Positions 26,355-36,063 of a stretch of 64,000 bases of DNA are shown here, piece by piece. The first letter of the stretch is position 1, and each line of letters starts with the position of its first letter. The notes beneath the pieces are model-generated. The model was not told where the DNA came from. It worked only from the letters and a program-made list of their open reading frames with translations, and did not search any database. The DNA is from Xanthomonas sacchari (GTDB taxonomy: Bacteria > Pseudomonadota > Gammaproteobacteria > Xanthomonadales > Xanthomonadaceae), in NCBI RefSeq assembly GCF_024266585.1, contig NZ_CP100647.1, positions 1,283,001-1,347,000 on the forward strand, in the 5' to 3' direction. The position numbers were made by a program, and so were the translations under genes.

Positions 26355-29300
26355 GCGAAGCGCGGCTGGCGCCCGGGCGAACACAGCACGCGCACGCTGT
26401 CGCCCAGCGCCTCCGGCGCGCCGCCGGCCAGCAGCGCGTGCAGGCGCGGCCGGTCCGGGGCCGCGCCCGGCGCCAGTCCGACCCAGGTGTCCTTGCCGGC
26501 GCCCTTGGCGGCGTAGAGACAGCGGTCGGCCAAACCCACGCTCTGTTCCCAGTCGCCCAGCGCCGGCCACGCGGCCACGAACGGCCATGGCGCGAAACCG
26601 ATCGAGCAGGTCAGCGTCAGGTCGCGCTCGGCCTGGGCGAAGCGCTGCGTCGCCACCGCCGCGCGCAGGCCTTCGGCCAGGGCGCTGGCGGCGTCCTCGT
26701 GCGGCAGGCGGGTGACCAGCAGGAACTCCTCGCCGCCCCAGCGCACCAGCAGGTCGCGCTCGCCGCACAGCCGGCGCAGGCGCGCGGCGCAGTGCACCAG
26801 CGCCGCGTCGCCGGCCTGGTGGCCGTAGTCGTCGTTGATGCGCTTGAAGTTGTCCACGTCGATCATGAAGAAGTACAGCGCATCGGCGCTGCGGCCCTCG
26901 TCCAGCGCGGCCAGCAGGGCCGGGCACTCGCGCGCCAGCCAGTCCTGCAGTTCGCGGCGGTTGGCGACCTGGGTCAGCGGATCCAGGCGCGTGGCCGCCT
27001 GCAGCCGCGCATTGCTCTGCAGCAACTGCTGGTTGGCGCGCTCGAGCTGGCGGGTGCGCTCGGCCACGGTCAGGTTCAGCAGTTCCACCATGTCGCGCTC
27101 GCGGTTGACCGTGCGCCGCACCCGGTGCAGCGCCAGGCCGAGCAGCGCCAGGCCCAGCACCACGTAGCCGGCGTAGGCCAGCGGATGCCGCCAGGGCGGT
27201 GGCGGCACCTCGATCTGCAGCCGTCGCGCAGCGCCGAACTGGCCGTCGCGGCCGGCCGCTTCCACCACCAGGGTGTAGCGGTCCGGCGGCAGGTGGCTGA
27301 CCGAGAAGTCGCTGTGCGCGGTCTGCGGGTACACCCAGCCCTTCTGCAGTCCCTCGACGCGGTAGCGCAGGCGCGCGGTGCCCGGGGCGGCGAAGTCGAT
27401 CGCGGTCATGCCGATGGTGAACACGTTGTCGCGATGGTCCAGGGCGATGCGCTGCGCGTAGACCACGTCGCTCTCGGTCTGGTTCTCGCTGCCGTCGCGG
27501 TCCTCGCCGGCATTGAGGATGCGCAGGTCGGTGAGTACCGCGCGCGCCTGCGGGCTACGCAGCGGCAGGCGCGTGGGGTCGATCACATCCACGCCCTGGG
27601 TGCCGCCGAAATACAGCAGCCCGTGCGCGTCGCGGTAGCCGCGGCCGCTGTTGTACTCCTGGTTCTGCAGGCCGTCGCGGCGGCCCAGGCTCTGCACGAT
27701 GCGGGTGCGTGGATCGAACACGCTCAGGCCATTGTTGGTGCTCAGCCACAGCCGCCCCTGCGGATCCGGCAGGATGGTGTAGATGACGTTGCTGCTGAGC
27801 CCCTCGCGGTCGCTGTAGCGCAGCGCCACGTCGTGCTTGAGGTCGATGCGGTACAGCCCGCCGGAGAAGGTGCCGACCCACAGCACGCCGTCGTGTGCGT
27901 ACAGCGACCACACCGAGGCGTACAGGGCGTGGCCGCGCGGGCGGTACGGCTCGGCGGGGCGGCCGCTGCGCATGCGCCACAGGCCGCAGTCGTTGCAGCC
28001 GATCCACAGCGTGTCGTCGCTGTCGCGGTAGACCCGGGTCAGGGTGTGTCCGTTCAGTGGCGCCCAGCGCGGATCGTTGCGCACGCGTCCGCCGACCACG
28101 CGGGTCAGGCCGCGGCGGGTGGCCACCCACAGCGTGTCGCCTTCCAGCAGCAGATCGTTGACGTGCTCGTCGGCCAGCCCGCTCAGGCGCCGTAGCGCGC
28201 CGTTCCGGTCCAGGCGCCACAGGCCCTGGCGCGTGCCCAGCCACCAGCCATCGCGGTCGGCGGCGATGCTGCGGATCGCCTGGCTGCTCAGTCCGGGCAC
28301 CAGGCGCCAGGCGGCACGGCTGCCGTCGCGCAGCAACAGGCCCTGATCGGTGCCGATCAGCATGCGCTCGCCGTCGCGCCAGATGCTGCGCACGCTGCTG
28401 CTGGGCCAGTCGTGGGTGTCGCCGACGCGCTCCTCGTCGTTGCGGATCACCGCCGACAACGGGCGCACCCGGTACAGCCCGGCGGTGTAGGTGCCGATCC
28501 ACCAGGTGCCGTCGGGCGCCTGGTAGAAGCGGATGATGGCGCTGTTCGGCGGCATGTCGAAGCTCAGCCGCTGCGGCACATGGCGCGCGCTGTCCAGTTG
28601 CGTCACCGTGGCATTGGTGGTGCCGACCAGCACGCGGCCATCGTGCAGCCGGATCAGCGCGCTGAGGTCGCTGCCGCCGGTGAGTAGCTGCGCCGGCGTC
28701 CAGTGCGCCAGCACCGCGCCGTGCGCATCGAGCTGGAACAGGCCGCCGCGCGCCGAGGCCAGCCACAGCCCTTCCGGCCCGGACTGCAGCCCTACGCATT
28801 CGTCGATGCCGCGCGGCGCCGGCAGTTCCTCGCGCGCGTCGCGGCTCAGCCGCCACAGCCGGCATTGCCGGTCCAGCGCCACCGGCTGCGTGCCGTCCGG
28901 CATCCAGGTCAGGCCTACCACCGGTGCATCGCCGCCCAGCGCCCGCGCCTGTCGCAGGTCGGCCGCGACCCGGTCCACGCCGCGTTCGGTGCCCAGCCAG
29001 GCGCCGCCCTGCGGATCGATCAGGATCTGGGTGATGCGGTTGTGCGACAGGCCCTGCTGCGCGCCGAGGCGGTGGTGTTGCCAGGTCGCCAGCTCGATCA
29101 CTTCCAGGCCGGCGTCGTTGGTGCCCAGCCACAGGCGGTTGCCGCGCGGCTCGAAGCCGATGCTGTCGATGCTGCTGCTGAGCAGGCTCTGCGGGCTGTC
29201 GCCGCCGAGCTCGCGCCGGTAGCTACGGAACAGATGCCCGTCGAAGCGGTTCAGGCCTTCTTGCGTGCCCACCCACAGGAAGCCCTGGTCGTCGCTCTGC

Positions 29301-29488
29301 AGGGCGTTGACCGACAGTTGCGACAAGCCCTCGTCCAGGCCGAAGTGCTCCAGGCTGCTGGGCAGGTCGTCGTCGTCGACCGTCACGGCCGCGGACGCGG
29401 CCGGGGCCAGGGCCAGCGCGACGCACAGGGTGAGGCAGGACGCGGCCAGTGGCAGGCGGCCCAGCAGGTTGGAGAGCGAGACGATCAC
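26348..29488 (-). CDS. Reg_prop beta-propeller diguanylate cyclase
   Basis: 1046 residues. Signal peptide/anchor 1-33, then about 650 residues of repeated WVGT/WLGT two-component-regulator propeller blades forming a periplasmic sensor (two seven-bladed propellers by analogy with BT4673-type sensors). A Y_Y_Y domain covers about 690-765, one transmembrane helix about 769-788, a coiled-coil (ERTRQLERANQQLLQ), and a GGDEF domain from about 833. The active site is GGEEF at 918-922, so c-di-GMP synthesis is expected. The inhibitory I-site reads GERD, lacking the Arg of RxxD. Ligand unknown. Divergent from the LuxR-type response regulator. Confidence 0.9.
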   Translation of the reverse strand: MIVSLSNLLGRLPLAASCLTLCVALALAPAASAAVTVDDDDLPSSLEHFGLDEGLSQLSVNALQSDDQGFLWVGTQEGLNRFDGHLFRSYRRELGGDSPQSLLSSSIDSIGFEPRGNRLWLGTNDAGLEVIELATWQHHRLGAQQGLSHNRITQILIDPQGGAWLGTERGVDRVAADLRQARALGGDAPVVGLTWMPDGTQPVALDRQCRLWRLSRDAREELPAPRGIDECVGLQSGPEGLWLASARGGLFQLDAHGAVLAHWTPAQLLTGGSDLSALIRLHDGRVLVGTTNATVTQLDSARHVPQRLSFDMPPNSAIIRFYQAPDGTWWIGTYTAGLYRVRPLSAVIRNDEERVGDTHDWPSSSVRSIWRDGERMLIGTDQGLLLRDGSRAAWRLVPGLSSQAIRSIAADRDGWWLGTRQGLWRLDRNGALRRLSGLADEHVNDLLLEGDTLWVATRRGLTRVVGGRVRNDPRWAPLNGHTLTRVYRDSDDTLWIGCNDCGLWRMRSGRPAEPYRPRGHALYASVWSLYAHDGVLWVGTFSGGLYRIDLKHDVALRYSDREGLSSNVIYTILPDPQGRLWLSTNNGLSVFDPRTRIVQSLGRRDGLQNQEYNSGRGYRDAHGLLYFGGTQGVDVIDPTRLPLRSPQARAVLTDLRILNAGEDRDGSENQTESDVVYAQRIALDHRDNVFTIGMTAIDFAAPGTARLRYRVEGLQKGWVYPQTAHSDFSVSHLPPDRYTLVVEAAGRDGQFGAARRLQIEVPPPPWRHPLAYAGYVVLGLALLGLALHRVRRTVNRERDMVELLNLTVAERTRQLERANQQLLQSNARLQAATRLDPLTQVANRRELQDWLARECPALLAALDEGRSADALYFFMIDVDNFKRINDDYGHQAGDAALVHCAARLRRLCGERDLLVRWGGEEFLLVTRLPHEDAASALAEGLRAAVATQRFAQAERDLTLTCSIGFAPWPFVAAWPALGDWEQSVGLADRCLYAAKGAGKDTWVGLAPGAAPDRPRLHALLAGGAPEALGDSVRVLCSPGRQPRFAR

Positions 29489-29780
29489 GCCGTGTTATCG
29501 GCCATGGTGGGTCCAGCCTTGAATGTGTGGCGGGCGGTGGCTTTGCTGCCGGCTGCGCAGCGCGCGCAGTATGCGTCCGGTGCGGAACGTCCTGCGACGT
29601 GGCGCGTCCCCGGGCAGGCATGCGCTGCGTCGAGCGTGGCCAGCCGGCGGCTACGCCGCCGCCCGCTGGCATCCCGCATGCTCGGCATCGCCCGGCCCCG
29701 CACGTACACTGCGGGGCCTGCGCGCTGTCCGCGCCCACCCGACGAGGCCTCGCGGCCTCGTGCCAGCCGCTTTCTCGCCC

Positions 29781-30419
29781 ATGGATGCCCCGACGATCCT
29801 GGTCGCCGACGACCACCCGCTGTTCCGTGCCGCCGTGCTGCACGCCTTGCGCCAGGCCTTGCCGCGCGCCCTGGTGGTGGAGGCGGCCAGCGCCGCCACC
29901 CTGGACGCCGCGCTGGCCGCGCAGGCCGATGCCGACCTGATCCTGCTGGACCTGGCCATGCCCGGCGCGCGCGGCTTCTCGGCCCTGCTGCACGTGCGTG
30001 GCGAGCGCCCGGACGTGCCGGTGGTGGTGATTTCCTCCAACGACCACCCGCGGGTGATCCGCCGCGCGCAACAGTTCGGCGCGGCCGGTTTCATTCCCAA
30101 GTCCTCGCCGGCCGAGACCATCGGCATCGCGGTGGCGGCGGTGCTCGACGGGGGCACCTGGTTCCCGCCGCTGACCGCGGCGCGCTCGGAGGCCGACGCG
30201 CAACTGGCCGCGCGCCTGGCGCAACTGACCCCGCAGCAGTTCCGGGTGCTGCTGTGCCTGGCCGACGGCCTGCTCAACAAGCAGATCGCCTACGAACTGG
30301 GCCTGGCCGAGAACACCGTCAAGGTCCACGTGACCGCGATCCTGAAGAAGCTCGAATGCCACAGCCGCACCCAGGCCGCGGTGCTGGTGAAGGCGCTGGA
30401 GCCGGAAGGCGAGGCCTGA
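29781..30419 (+). CDS. LuxR/NarL-type response regulator
   Basis: 212 residues. The receiver domain has Asp10-Asp11 and phosphoacceptor Asp57 in ILLDLAMPG, with Lys in FIPKSSPAE. The C-terminal LuxR helix-turn-helix reads LTPQQFRVLLCLADGLLNKQ then LAENTVKVHVTAILKKL. It resembles ErdR/AgmR-type regulators that pair with NahK/ErcS-type hybrid kinases; the hybrid kinase 1.1 kb downstream (31558-34203) is the obvious partner. A TACACT -10-like element lies about 75 bp upstream. Start ATG 29781 gives the standard receiver start. Confidence 0.9.
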   Translation: MDAPTILVADDHPLFRAAVLHALRQALPRALVVEAASAATLDAALAAQADADLILLDLAMPGARGFSALLHVRGERPDVPVVVISSNDHPRVIRRAQQFGAAGFIPKSSPAETIGIAVAAVLDGGTWFPPLTAARSEADAQLAARLAQLTPQQFRVLLCLADGLLNKQIAYELGLAENTVKVHVTAILKKLECHSRTQAAVLVKALEPEGEA

Positions 30420-30514
30420 ACCGGCGCGCGGGCGGGGGGCGTTTTCCGCGGCGCCCGGATACGCGATGCTATGCGCCGATGCCCGCGCCCCCTGCGGGCG
30501 GAGACCACCGGACC

Positions 30515-30865
30515 ATGCCCACCACGACCATCCGCAACGAGCAGACCGCCCACTATCCGTTCCTGCAGGAGATGCTGGACGACGACTACTTTCCCCGGTC
30601 GCTGGTCGGCAAGGGGCAGAAGATCCTGCTGCGGTTGTGCGAGGCGATCGAGGCGCAGGAACCGGCGGACCTGCCGGCGCTGTACCGGCTGACCCATGCA
30701 GCCACCGAGGAATTCAACAAGCTGGCGCTGGAGTTCGAGGCCCACGACAGCGAGATCGAGACCGCCGCGCGCGAGAACATCGGCATGGATTTCCTGCACA
30801 TCGCCAAGGCCTACGGCTTCGCCGACGCCGACGTCGAAGCACTGATCGCCCCACGCGAGTGGTGA
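30515..30865 (+). CDS. DUF5713 family protein
   Basis: 116 residues, an acidic helical protein. The family pattern is visible in YPFLQEMLDDDYFPRSLVGK, ILLRLCEAIE, LTHAATEEFNKL and ENIGMDFLHIAKAYGF. No function is known. Start ATG 30515 (MPTTTIRNEQ) fits the family better than the in-frame upstream ATG at 30479. It follows the response regulator by 95 bp. Confidence 0.82.
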   Translation: MPTTTIRNEQTAHYPFLQEMLDDDYFPRSLVGKGQKILLRLCEAIEAQEPADLPALYRLTHAATEEFNKLALEFEAHDSEIETAARENIGMDFLHIAKAYGFADADVEALIAPREW

Positions 30866-30915
30866 CGCCGGCCCGCTTCTCCCTGCGAGAGAGGGGCTAT
30901 GGAAGCGCGGCTGCT

Positions 30916-31540
30916 CCCTTCTCCCGCCGGGAGAAGGTGCCCCGCAGGGGCGGATGAGGGTAGGGCGGCCAGGGATCCTTCGCGACCTGGGCAGCGGCTG
31001 GCTTGGCGCGCCGACCGCGGATGAGGTCTTGCGTGGCGCTGCGCGCCCCGACCCTCACCCCAACCCCTCTCCCGGGGGGAGAGGGGCTAGAGCGCGGCTG
31101 TTCCCTTCTCCCCCCGGGAGAAGGTGCCCCGCAGGGGCGGATGAGGGTAGGGCGGCCAGGGATCCTTCGCGGCCTGGGCAGCGGCGGGCTTGGCGCGCCG
31201 ACCGCGGATGAGGTCTTGCGTGGCGCTGCGCGCCCCGACCCTCACCCCAACCCCTCTCCCGGGGGGAGAGGGGCTAAGGCGCGGCTGTTCCCTTCTCCCC
31301 TCGGGAGAAGGTGCCCCGCAGGGGCGGAGGAGGGTACGGCGGCCAGGGATCCTTCGCGACCTTGGCAGCGGCGGGGTTGGCGCGCCAACTGCGGATGAGG
31401 TCTTGCGTGGCGCTGCGCGCTCCGGACCCTCACCCCAACCCCTCTCCCGGGGGGAGAGGGGCTAAGGCGCGGCTTTTCCTTCTCCCGCCGGGAGAAGGTG
31501 CCCCGCAGGGGCGGATGAGGGTACGGTGGCCAGAGATCCA
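30916..31540. repeat. 187-bp tandem repeat block (about 3.4 units)
   Basis: Units begin near 30916, 31103, 31290 and 31477, spacing 187-188 bp. Each has a hairpin of the type CTTCTCCC...GGGAGAAG, the CCCCGCAGGGGCGGATGAGGGT segment in its left part (CCCCGCAGGGG), a unique-looking core (GGATCCTTCGCGACC), and a second hairpin CCTCTCCC...GGGAGAGG. Units differ by scattered substitutions. It fills most of the gap 30866-31557 between the DUF5713 gene and the convergent hybrid kinase. No gene is apparent in it. Confidence 0.9.
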
Positions 31541-31557
31541 ATCCACAAGCACACGCC

Positions 31558-34203
31558 TCACCCGCGGCGCAGCAGCATCTGCGTCATCAACGCGCGCAGG
31601 GCCGGGGGCCGTACCGGTTTGGCCAGGAAACCCCAGCCGCGTTCCTGCGCCAGCGTGCGCAGCGCCGGATCGGCTTCGGCGGTGATCAGAATCGCCCGCG
31701 GCTCGGCCTGCCAGCGTGCGCACAGCTGCGCGAACAGGGTCGGGCCGTCGCAGTCGCCCATGCGCACGTCCAGCAGCACCAGTTCCGGCGCCTGCGCCGG
31801 TTGCGCCGCGGCCAGCGCCTGTTCCGGGCCGGCCGCCAGTTCCACCTGGCAGGCCCAGCGCGTGAGCAGGGTGCGGCTGGCCTCGCAGACCCGCGGGTCG
31901 TCGTCGATGCACCAGACCCGGCAGCCATGCAGGATCGGGTCGTCGCCGTTGTCGCTGGCCATCGCCGCCGGCGCCTGGCGTTGCGCGGCAGCGGCATCGC
32001 CCAGCGGCACGCGCACCGAGAACACGCTGCCGCGGCCCAGCTGCGAGCGCAGGCCGATGCGATGGCCGAGCAGGCGGCCGATGCGCTCCACGATCGCCAG
32101 GCCAAGGCCGGCGCCGCGGTCGTTGGCCACGCCGTCGCCGAGCCGGCGGAACTCCTCGAAGATCTCCTGTTGCAGGGCGTCGGGGATGCCCGGCCCCTGG
32201 TCGTGGACCTCGATGCGCAGCTGCGTGCCGTCGCGCCGGCAGCCCAGCAGCACGCGCCCGCGCGGGGTGTAGCGCACCGCGTTGGACAGAAAGTTCTGCA
32301 GGATGCGCCGCAGCAGGGTCGCGTCGCTGCGGATGGTGGCGCGGGTCGGCACGTAGTCCAGGCGCAGGCCGCGGCCCTCGGCGACGATGCCGAACTCGCG
32401 CGCCAGGGTCTGCAGCAGCGGGTCCAGCGCCAGGTCCTGCACCTGCGTCTTCAGCGTGCCGGCCTCCAGCCGCGAGATGTCCAGCAGGCTGTTGAGGATC
32501 GCGTCCTGCGCCGCCAGCGCGTTGTCGACGTGGTCGGCGATCTGCCGCGCATCGGCCTCGTGCAGTTTGCCGCGCAGCGCCGAGACGAACATGCGCGCGG
32601 CGTTGAGCGGCTGCAGCAGATCGTGTACCGCCGAGGCCACGAAGCGGGTCTTGTAGCGGTTGGCGTTCTCGGCCTCGCGCTTGGCCTCGGCCAGGTCGCG
32701 GGTGCGTTCGGCGACGCGATGCTCCAGCGCGTCGGCCAGCGAGCGCAGTTCGCGCGCGGCGTTCTTGTAGCTGGTGATGTCCGCGTAGCTGGTGACGAAG
32801 CCGCCGTCGGGCAGCGGATTGCCGCGGATTTCCAGCACCGTGCCGTCGTCCTTCTCGCTCTCGCGCATGTGCGGGCGGCCGCTGCGCAGGTGGTCCAGGC
32901 GGCGCTGGATCGCCGCCTCCACCGGGCCGGGGCCGAGCAGGCCGCGGCGCGCGTTGTAGCGGAACACGTCCTCGATCGGGCGGCCGACCCGAATCAACTC
33001 CGGGGGGAAGCGGAAGATCTCCAGGTAGCGCGAATTCCACGCCACCAGGCGCAACTGCGCGTCGATGATCACCACGCCCTGCGGCAGGTGCTCCAGGCTG
33101 CGGCTGAGGCCGGTGTCGGCCTGTTGCGCGGCCTGCACGATGCCGTCCTGCGCGGTGCGCAATTCCTGCGCGTGCTGCTGCAGCAGCGACTCCAGTTCGC
33201 GCCGGCTGCGCTGGCGCAGCCGCGCCAGGCGCTGGCGCTGCTGGAACAGCAGGCCCAGGAACGACAGCGCCAGCCAGATGCCGGCCGCGGCCAGCGCGGC
33301 GCCACGGCCGGCGGCGCGGCTGCCGCCGATATCGTGCAGCAGGTGCAGGCGCCAGCCGCCTTCCGGCAACGCCATGCTCTGCCACAGCAGCGGCGCCGGC
33401 TGTGCGGGCATGTCGATGCGCATCACCTGGCTACCGTTGTCCAGCGTCTCCAGCACCCGCCGTTGCGCCGGCAGCAACGTCTGCTGCGCGTACTGGCGGG
33501 TGGCCAGCAGTTCGTCGCGCTCGTGCGCGCTGAGCGGCTGCAGTTGCCGGTAGCGCCAGACGTCGCGGCTGGACAGGAACACCACGCCATGGCGGTCGCT
33601 GACCAGCACCACGTCGGGCACGCGCAGCCATTCGTGCTCCAGCGCGGCCAGTTCGATCTTGATCACGACCAGCCCGAGCGCGCGTCCGCGCGCGTCGAGG
33701 ATCGCCTGCGAAAGGAAGTAGCCGGGCACGCCGGTGGTCATGCCGATGCCGTAGAAACGGCCCTTGCCCTGCGCCAAGGCCTGCTTCACGTACGGGCGGA
33801 AGCTGTAGTCGGCGCCGACGTTGCTGCTGGCCAGGCGCCAGTTGCTGGCGGCCAGGGCCACGCCGTTGGCGTCGATCAGGGTCAGGGTCGAGGAGCGGGT
33901 GACGTCGTTGGCGCGTTCCAGCTTCAGGTTCAGCTGCCGCTGCGTGGCCGGGTCCAACGGGTGGGTCAGGGCGTCGCGCAGTTCCGGATCCAGCGCCAGC
34001 ACCTGCGGCAGGGTGCGGTAGCGGTCGATACGCTGCTGCAGGGTCTGCGCGTACAGCTCCAGTTGCTGGCGCAACTGCACGCTCTCGGCGCGCAGCGCGC
34101 GCTGTTCGGCGATGCGCTGCGCCGACAGCATCGCCAGCGCCATGCCGCCGACGATGACGGTCAGCAGCAGGACGAGACGGCGATGGCGCAGGAGCGAGGG
34201 CAT
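31558..34203 (-). CDS. Hybrid histidine kinase with DctB-like periplasmic sensor
   Basis: 881 residues. TM1 about 9-27, then a periplasmic double-Cache-type domain (about 45-295) whose YSFRPYVKQALAQGKGRFYG and GVPGYFLSQAI segments match the ligand region of DctB C4-dicarboxylate sensors. TM2 about 301-322, coiled-coil, PAS domain (about 368-480), HisKA with phospho-His527 in SAVHDLLQPLNAA, HATPase_c, and a C-terminal receiver (WCIDDDPRVCEAS, LLDVRMGD). The HDLLQPLNAA box is that of NahK/ErcS-type hybrids, not of classical DctB. Context (LuxR-type regulator, porin, dctA) supports a dicarboxylate-responsive phosphorelay. Confidence 0.9.
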   Translation of the reverse strand: MPSLLRHRRLVLLLTVIVGGMALAMLSAQRIAEQRALRAESVQLRQQLELYAQTLQQRIDRYRTLPQVLALDPELRDALTHPLDPATQRQLNLKLERANDVTRSSTLTLIDANGVALAASNWRLASSNVGADYSFRPYVKQALAQGKGRFYGIGMTTGVPGYFLSQAILDARGRALGLVVIKIELAALEHEWLRVPDVVLVSDRHGVVFLSSRDVWRYRQLQPLSAHERDELLATRQYAQQTLLPAQRRVLETLDNGSQVMRIDMPAQPAPLLWQSMALPEGGWRLHLLHDIGGSRAAGRGAALAAAGIWLALSFLGLLFQQRQRLARLRQRSRRELESLLQQHAQELRTAQDGIVQAAQQADTGLSRSLEHLPQGVVIIDAQLRLVAWNSRYLEIFRFPPELIRVGRPIEDVFRYNARRGLLGPGPVEAAIQRRLDHLRSGRPHMRESEKDDGTVLEIRGNPLPDGGFVTSYADITSYKNAARELRSLADALEHRVAERTRDLAEAKREAENANRYKTRFVASAVHDLLQPLNAARMFVSALRGKLHEADARQIADHVDNALAAQDAILNSLLDISRLEAGTLKTQVQDLALDPLLQTLAREFGIVAEGRGLRLDYVPTRATIRSDATLLRRILQNFLSNAVRYTPRGRVLLGCRRDGTQLRIEVHDQGPGIPDALQQEIFEEFRRLGDGVANDRGAGLGLAIVERIGRLLGHRIGLRSQLGRGSVFSVRVPLGDAAAAQRQAPAAMASDNGDDPILHGCRVWCIDDDPRVCEASRTLLTRWACQVELAAGPEQALAAAQPAQAPELVLLDVRMGDCDGPTLFAQLCARWQAEPRAILITAEADPALRTLAQERGWGFLAKPVRPPALRALMTQMLLRRG

Positions 34204-34455
34204 GCGGAAGAACGCGGCGGGCGGGGCCGCATCAGCTTAGAGGGTGCGCTGCCGTTTGCGGCAGGCGGCGTCGCTGGCCGGTGTCGCTGACCGCTACACG
34301 GCAGGAAGCGGCCTGTGGCGGACTCGGGCGGCGATCGCGCCGCGGCGCGTCGCCGGTGCCGACCCGCGGACGCGCCGCGGGCGGCAAGGTCAGGGCGTGC
34401 GCTGTCTGTCGGCGCCGTCGCCGGATGTCGCCGCGGTTCGAGGCGCCGCGGCACG

Positions 34456-34489
34456 CCCCCCGGCCGATCGTGTCGGATCGGCCGGGGGG
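34456..34489 (-). terminator. Strong GC hairpin after the OprO/P-like porin gene
   Basis: A perfect 14-bp stem CCCCCCGGCCGATC / GATCGGCCGGGGGG with a 6-nt loop, 8 bp after the porin stop at 34497. No T-tract. The rest of the gap 34204-34455 shows no gene. Confidence 0.7.
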
Positions 34490-34496
34490 CGCTGGC

Positions 34497-35669
34497 TCAG
34501 AACTGGACCTGGGCGCGCACGTCCAGCGAGTTCGGCTTGGTGTGCACGCCGGCGCGCTCGGCATCGGCACGCACGTAGTTGACCTGGAACTTGAAGTGGC
34601 TGGTCAGGTACCAGTTGGCGCCGAAGGTCCAGTCGTGCTGGCGGCCGCCGAGCACCGTGCCGTCGTCCAGGTCCAGGCGGCTGTAGCGCGCCAACAGCTC
34701 GACCGCACCGTAGGCGTTGGCCGGCTTGATGTTGCCGACGTTGCCGGCGCTGTACGGCCGCGATTCGCCGGTCAGCACGTAGCTGGCGAACACGTACTGG
34801 CCGTCGGCGGTGTAGTCGGGGCGGCCGTTGTCGCGGGTCACGTCGGCGCGCAGCGCCTCGCCCTGCATCGAGAACGGGCCCTTGATCCAGATCGCTTCCA
34901 GGCCGGTGCGGCGCACCTGATCGACGTCGACCAGCGTGCCCGAATCGATCAGGCGCACGTCGGTCAGGCCGGCTTCCGGACGCGCGCGGAAGCGCGCGCG
35001 CGGGCTGAAGCTGACGTCCAGGCCGTTGTGGTAGCCGCGCGGATTCTCCTGCGAGTACGCCAGGCCCAGGTGCAGCACGTCGCCGTCGGCCTTGAACGGG
35101 GTCCACACGCCGCGCACCGCCTGGGTGGTGCCGGGGTTGTCGCCCTGCAGGTCCTTGCCGCCGTAGGCGCCGGCCTGCAGCAGGTACTGCGGACGCTCGA
35201 AGGTCCACTCCACGCCGGTGCGGCGGCCCTGGTAGATCGCCTGCACCGGCAGCGCCACTTCCAGGAAGCTGTCCGCGCGCGAGCTGGTCACGCCTTCCAG
35301 GCCCACCGGCACCTTGATGTAGCCCAGGCGCACCTTGCCGTAGTCGGCGCCGAACAGCGCCTTGGTCTCGAAGCGGAAGAACACGTCCAGCCACAGCTTG
35401 GACTGGAAGTCGAAGTACACCATCGCGTCGTACACGCCCTTCTTCTTCAGCGTGGCGCCGAACTCCTTGCGCCGGAACGCGTTGTCGTCCTCCAGGCGGC
35501 CGTCGTCGTTGGAGAAGTTGTTCCAGTCGTAGGCGTAGTTGCCGGTCACGGCCAGTTCGGTGCCGTCGTTGAAGGCGACCTTGGTCGGCCAGTTGTCGAA
35601 GCCGTTGGCGGCGACGGCGGGAGCGGCGGCGGTCAGGCCGAGCGCAGCGAAGAGAAGGGTGTGGCGCAT
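34497..35669 (-). CDS. OprO/OprP-family porin next to dctA
   Basis: 390 residues. Signal peptide 1-21 (ending AVAA), a 16-strand barrel and an aromatic C-terminus (VRAQVQF). ELAVTGNYAYDWNNF, FEYKALFG-like FFRFETKALFG, and GVEWTFERPQYLLQAGAYG fit the phosphate-selective porin O/P family. Placed between a DctB-like sensor kinase and dctA, it is more likely a dicarboxylate channel than a phosphate channel (inference). Start ATG 35669. A strong hairpin follows the gene. Confidence 0.9.
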   Translation of the reverse strand: MRHTLLFAALGLTAAAPAVAANGFDNWPTKVAFNDGTELAVTGNYAYDWNNFSNDDGRLEDDNAFRRKEFGATLKKKGVYDAMVYFDFQSKLWLDVFFRFETKALFGADYGKVRLGYIKVPVGLEGVTSSRADSFLEVALPVQAIYQGRRTGVEWTFERPQYLLQAGAYGGKDLQGDNPGTTQAVRGVWTPFKADGDVLHLGLAYSQENPRGYHNGLDVSFSPRARFRARPEAGLTDVRLIDSGTLVDVDQVRRTGLEAIWIKGPFSMQGEALRADVTRDNGRPDYTADGQYVFASYVLTGESRPYSAGNVGNIKPANAYGAVELLARYSRLDLDDGTVLGGRQHDWTFGANWYLTSHFKFQVNYVRADAERAGVHTKPNSLDVRAQVQF

Positions 35670-36063
35670 GATGGAGTCGTCTCGATAAGGAAAGAAGGCG
35701 CGGCGGTCCCCGGCCGCGCAGGTGATGCGGTGGTGCGGGCAGTGCGGCGGCGGGCCGCCACGCGAACGGCGATGCCGCCGCGGTGCGGACACGGCGCCGG
35801 ACGGATACCCCCGCAGGCGATAGCGGACGCGCCCGGCGTTTCTTTACGGCGATGTTGCAGTTCTTGCAGCGCCGTCTCCCCTGAGAACGCGCGCTGCGCT
35901 GTGTGACAGCCCGTCCGTGAGCGTACCGCGACACTGTAACCGCGTCGACACGGCCAGGCACCGGGCCTAGTACCAATAGGTTATCTGCTTAGACGCCGGC
36001 GACGCGTACAAAGGCAGCATTCCGCGACCCGCGTCGGGTGGGCGGACCGTTCCGGAGCTCTCC
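35670..36063. other. Divergent porin-dctA promoter region
   Basis: 394 bp without a gene. Direct repeat TTGCAG-TTC-TTGCAG at 35855-35869 and a short inverted repeat CCTA...TAGG near 35968 are the only patterns I see. I found no good sigma-54 -24/-12 element, although dctA genes often use one. Confidence 0.35.

Noticed and set aside
30916-31540. Short reading frames within the 187-bp repeats
   Set aside because: They repeat with the DNA, shift in both strands and have no start signals. They reflect repeat composition.
35670-36063. Sigma-54 promoter for dctA
   Set aside because: The best TTGCA match at 35855 lacks a matching TGGC element at the required distance.
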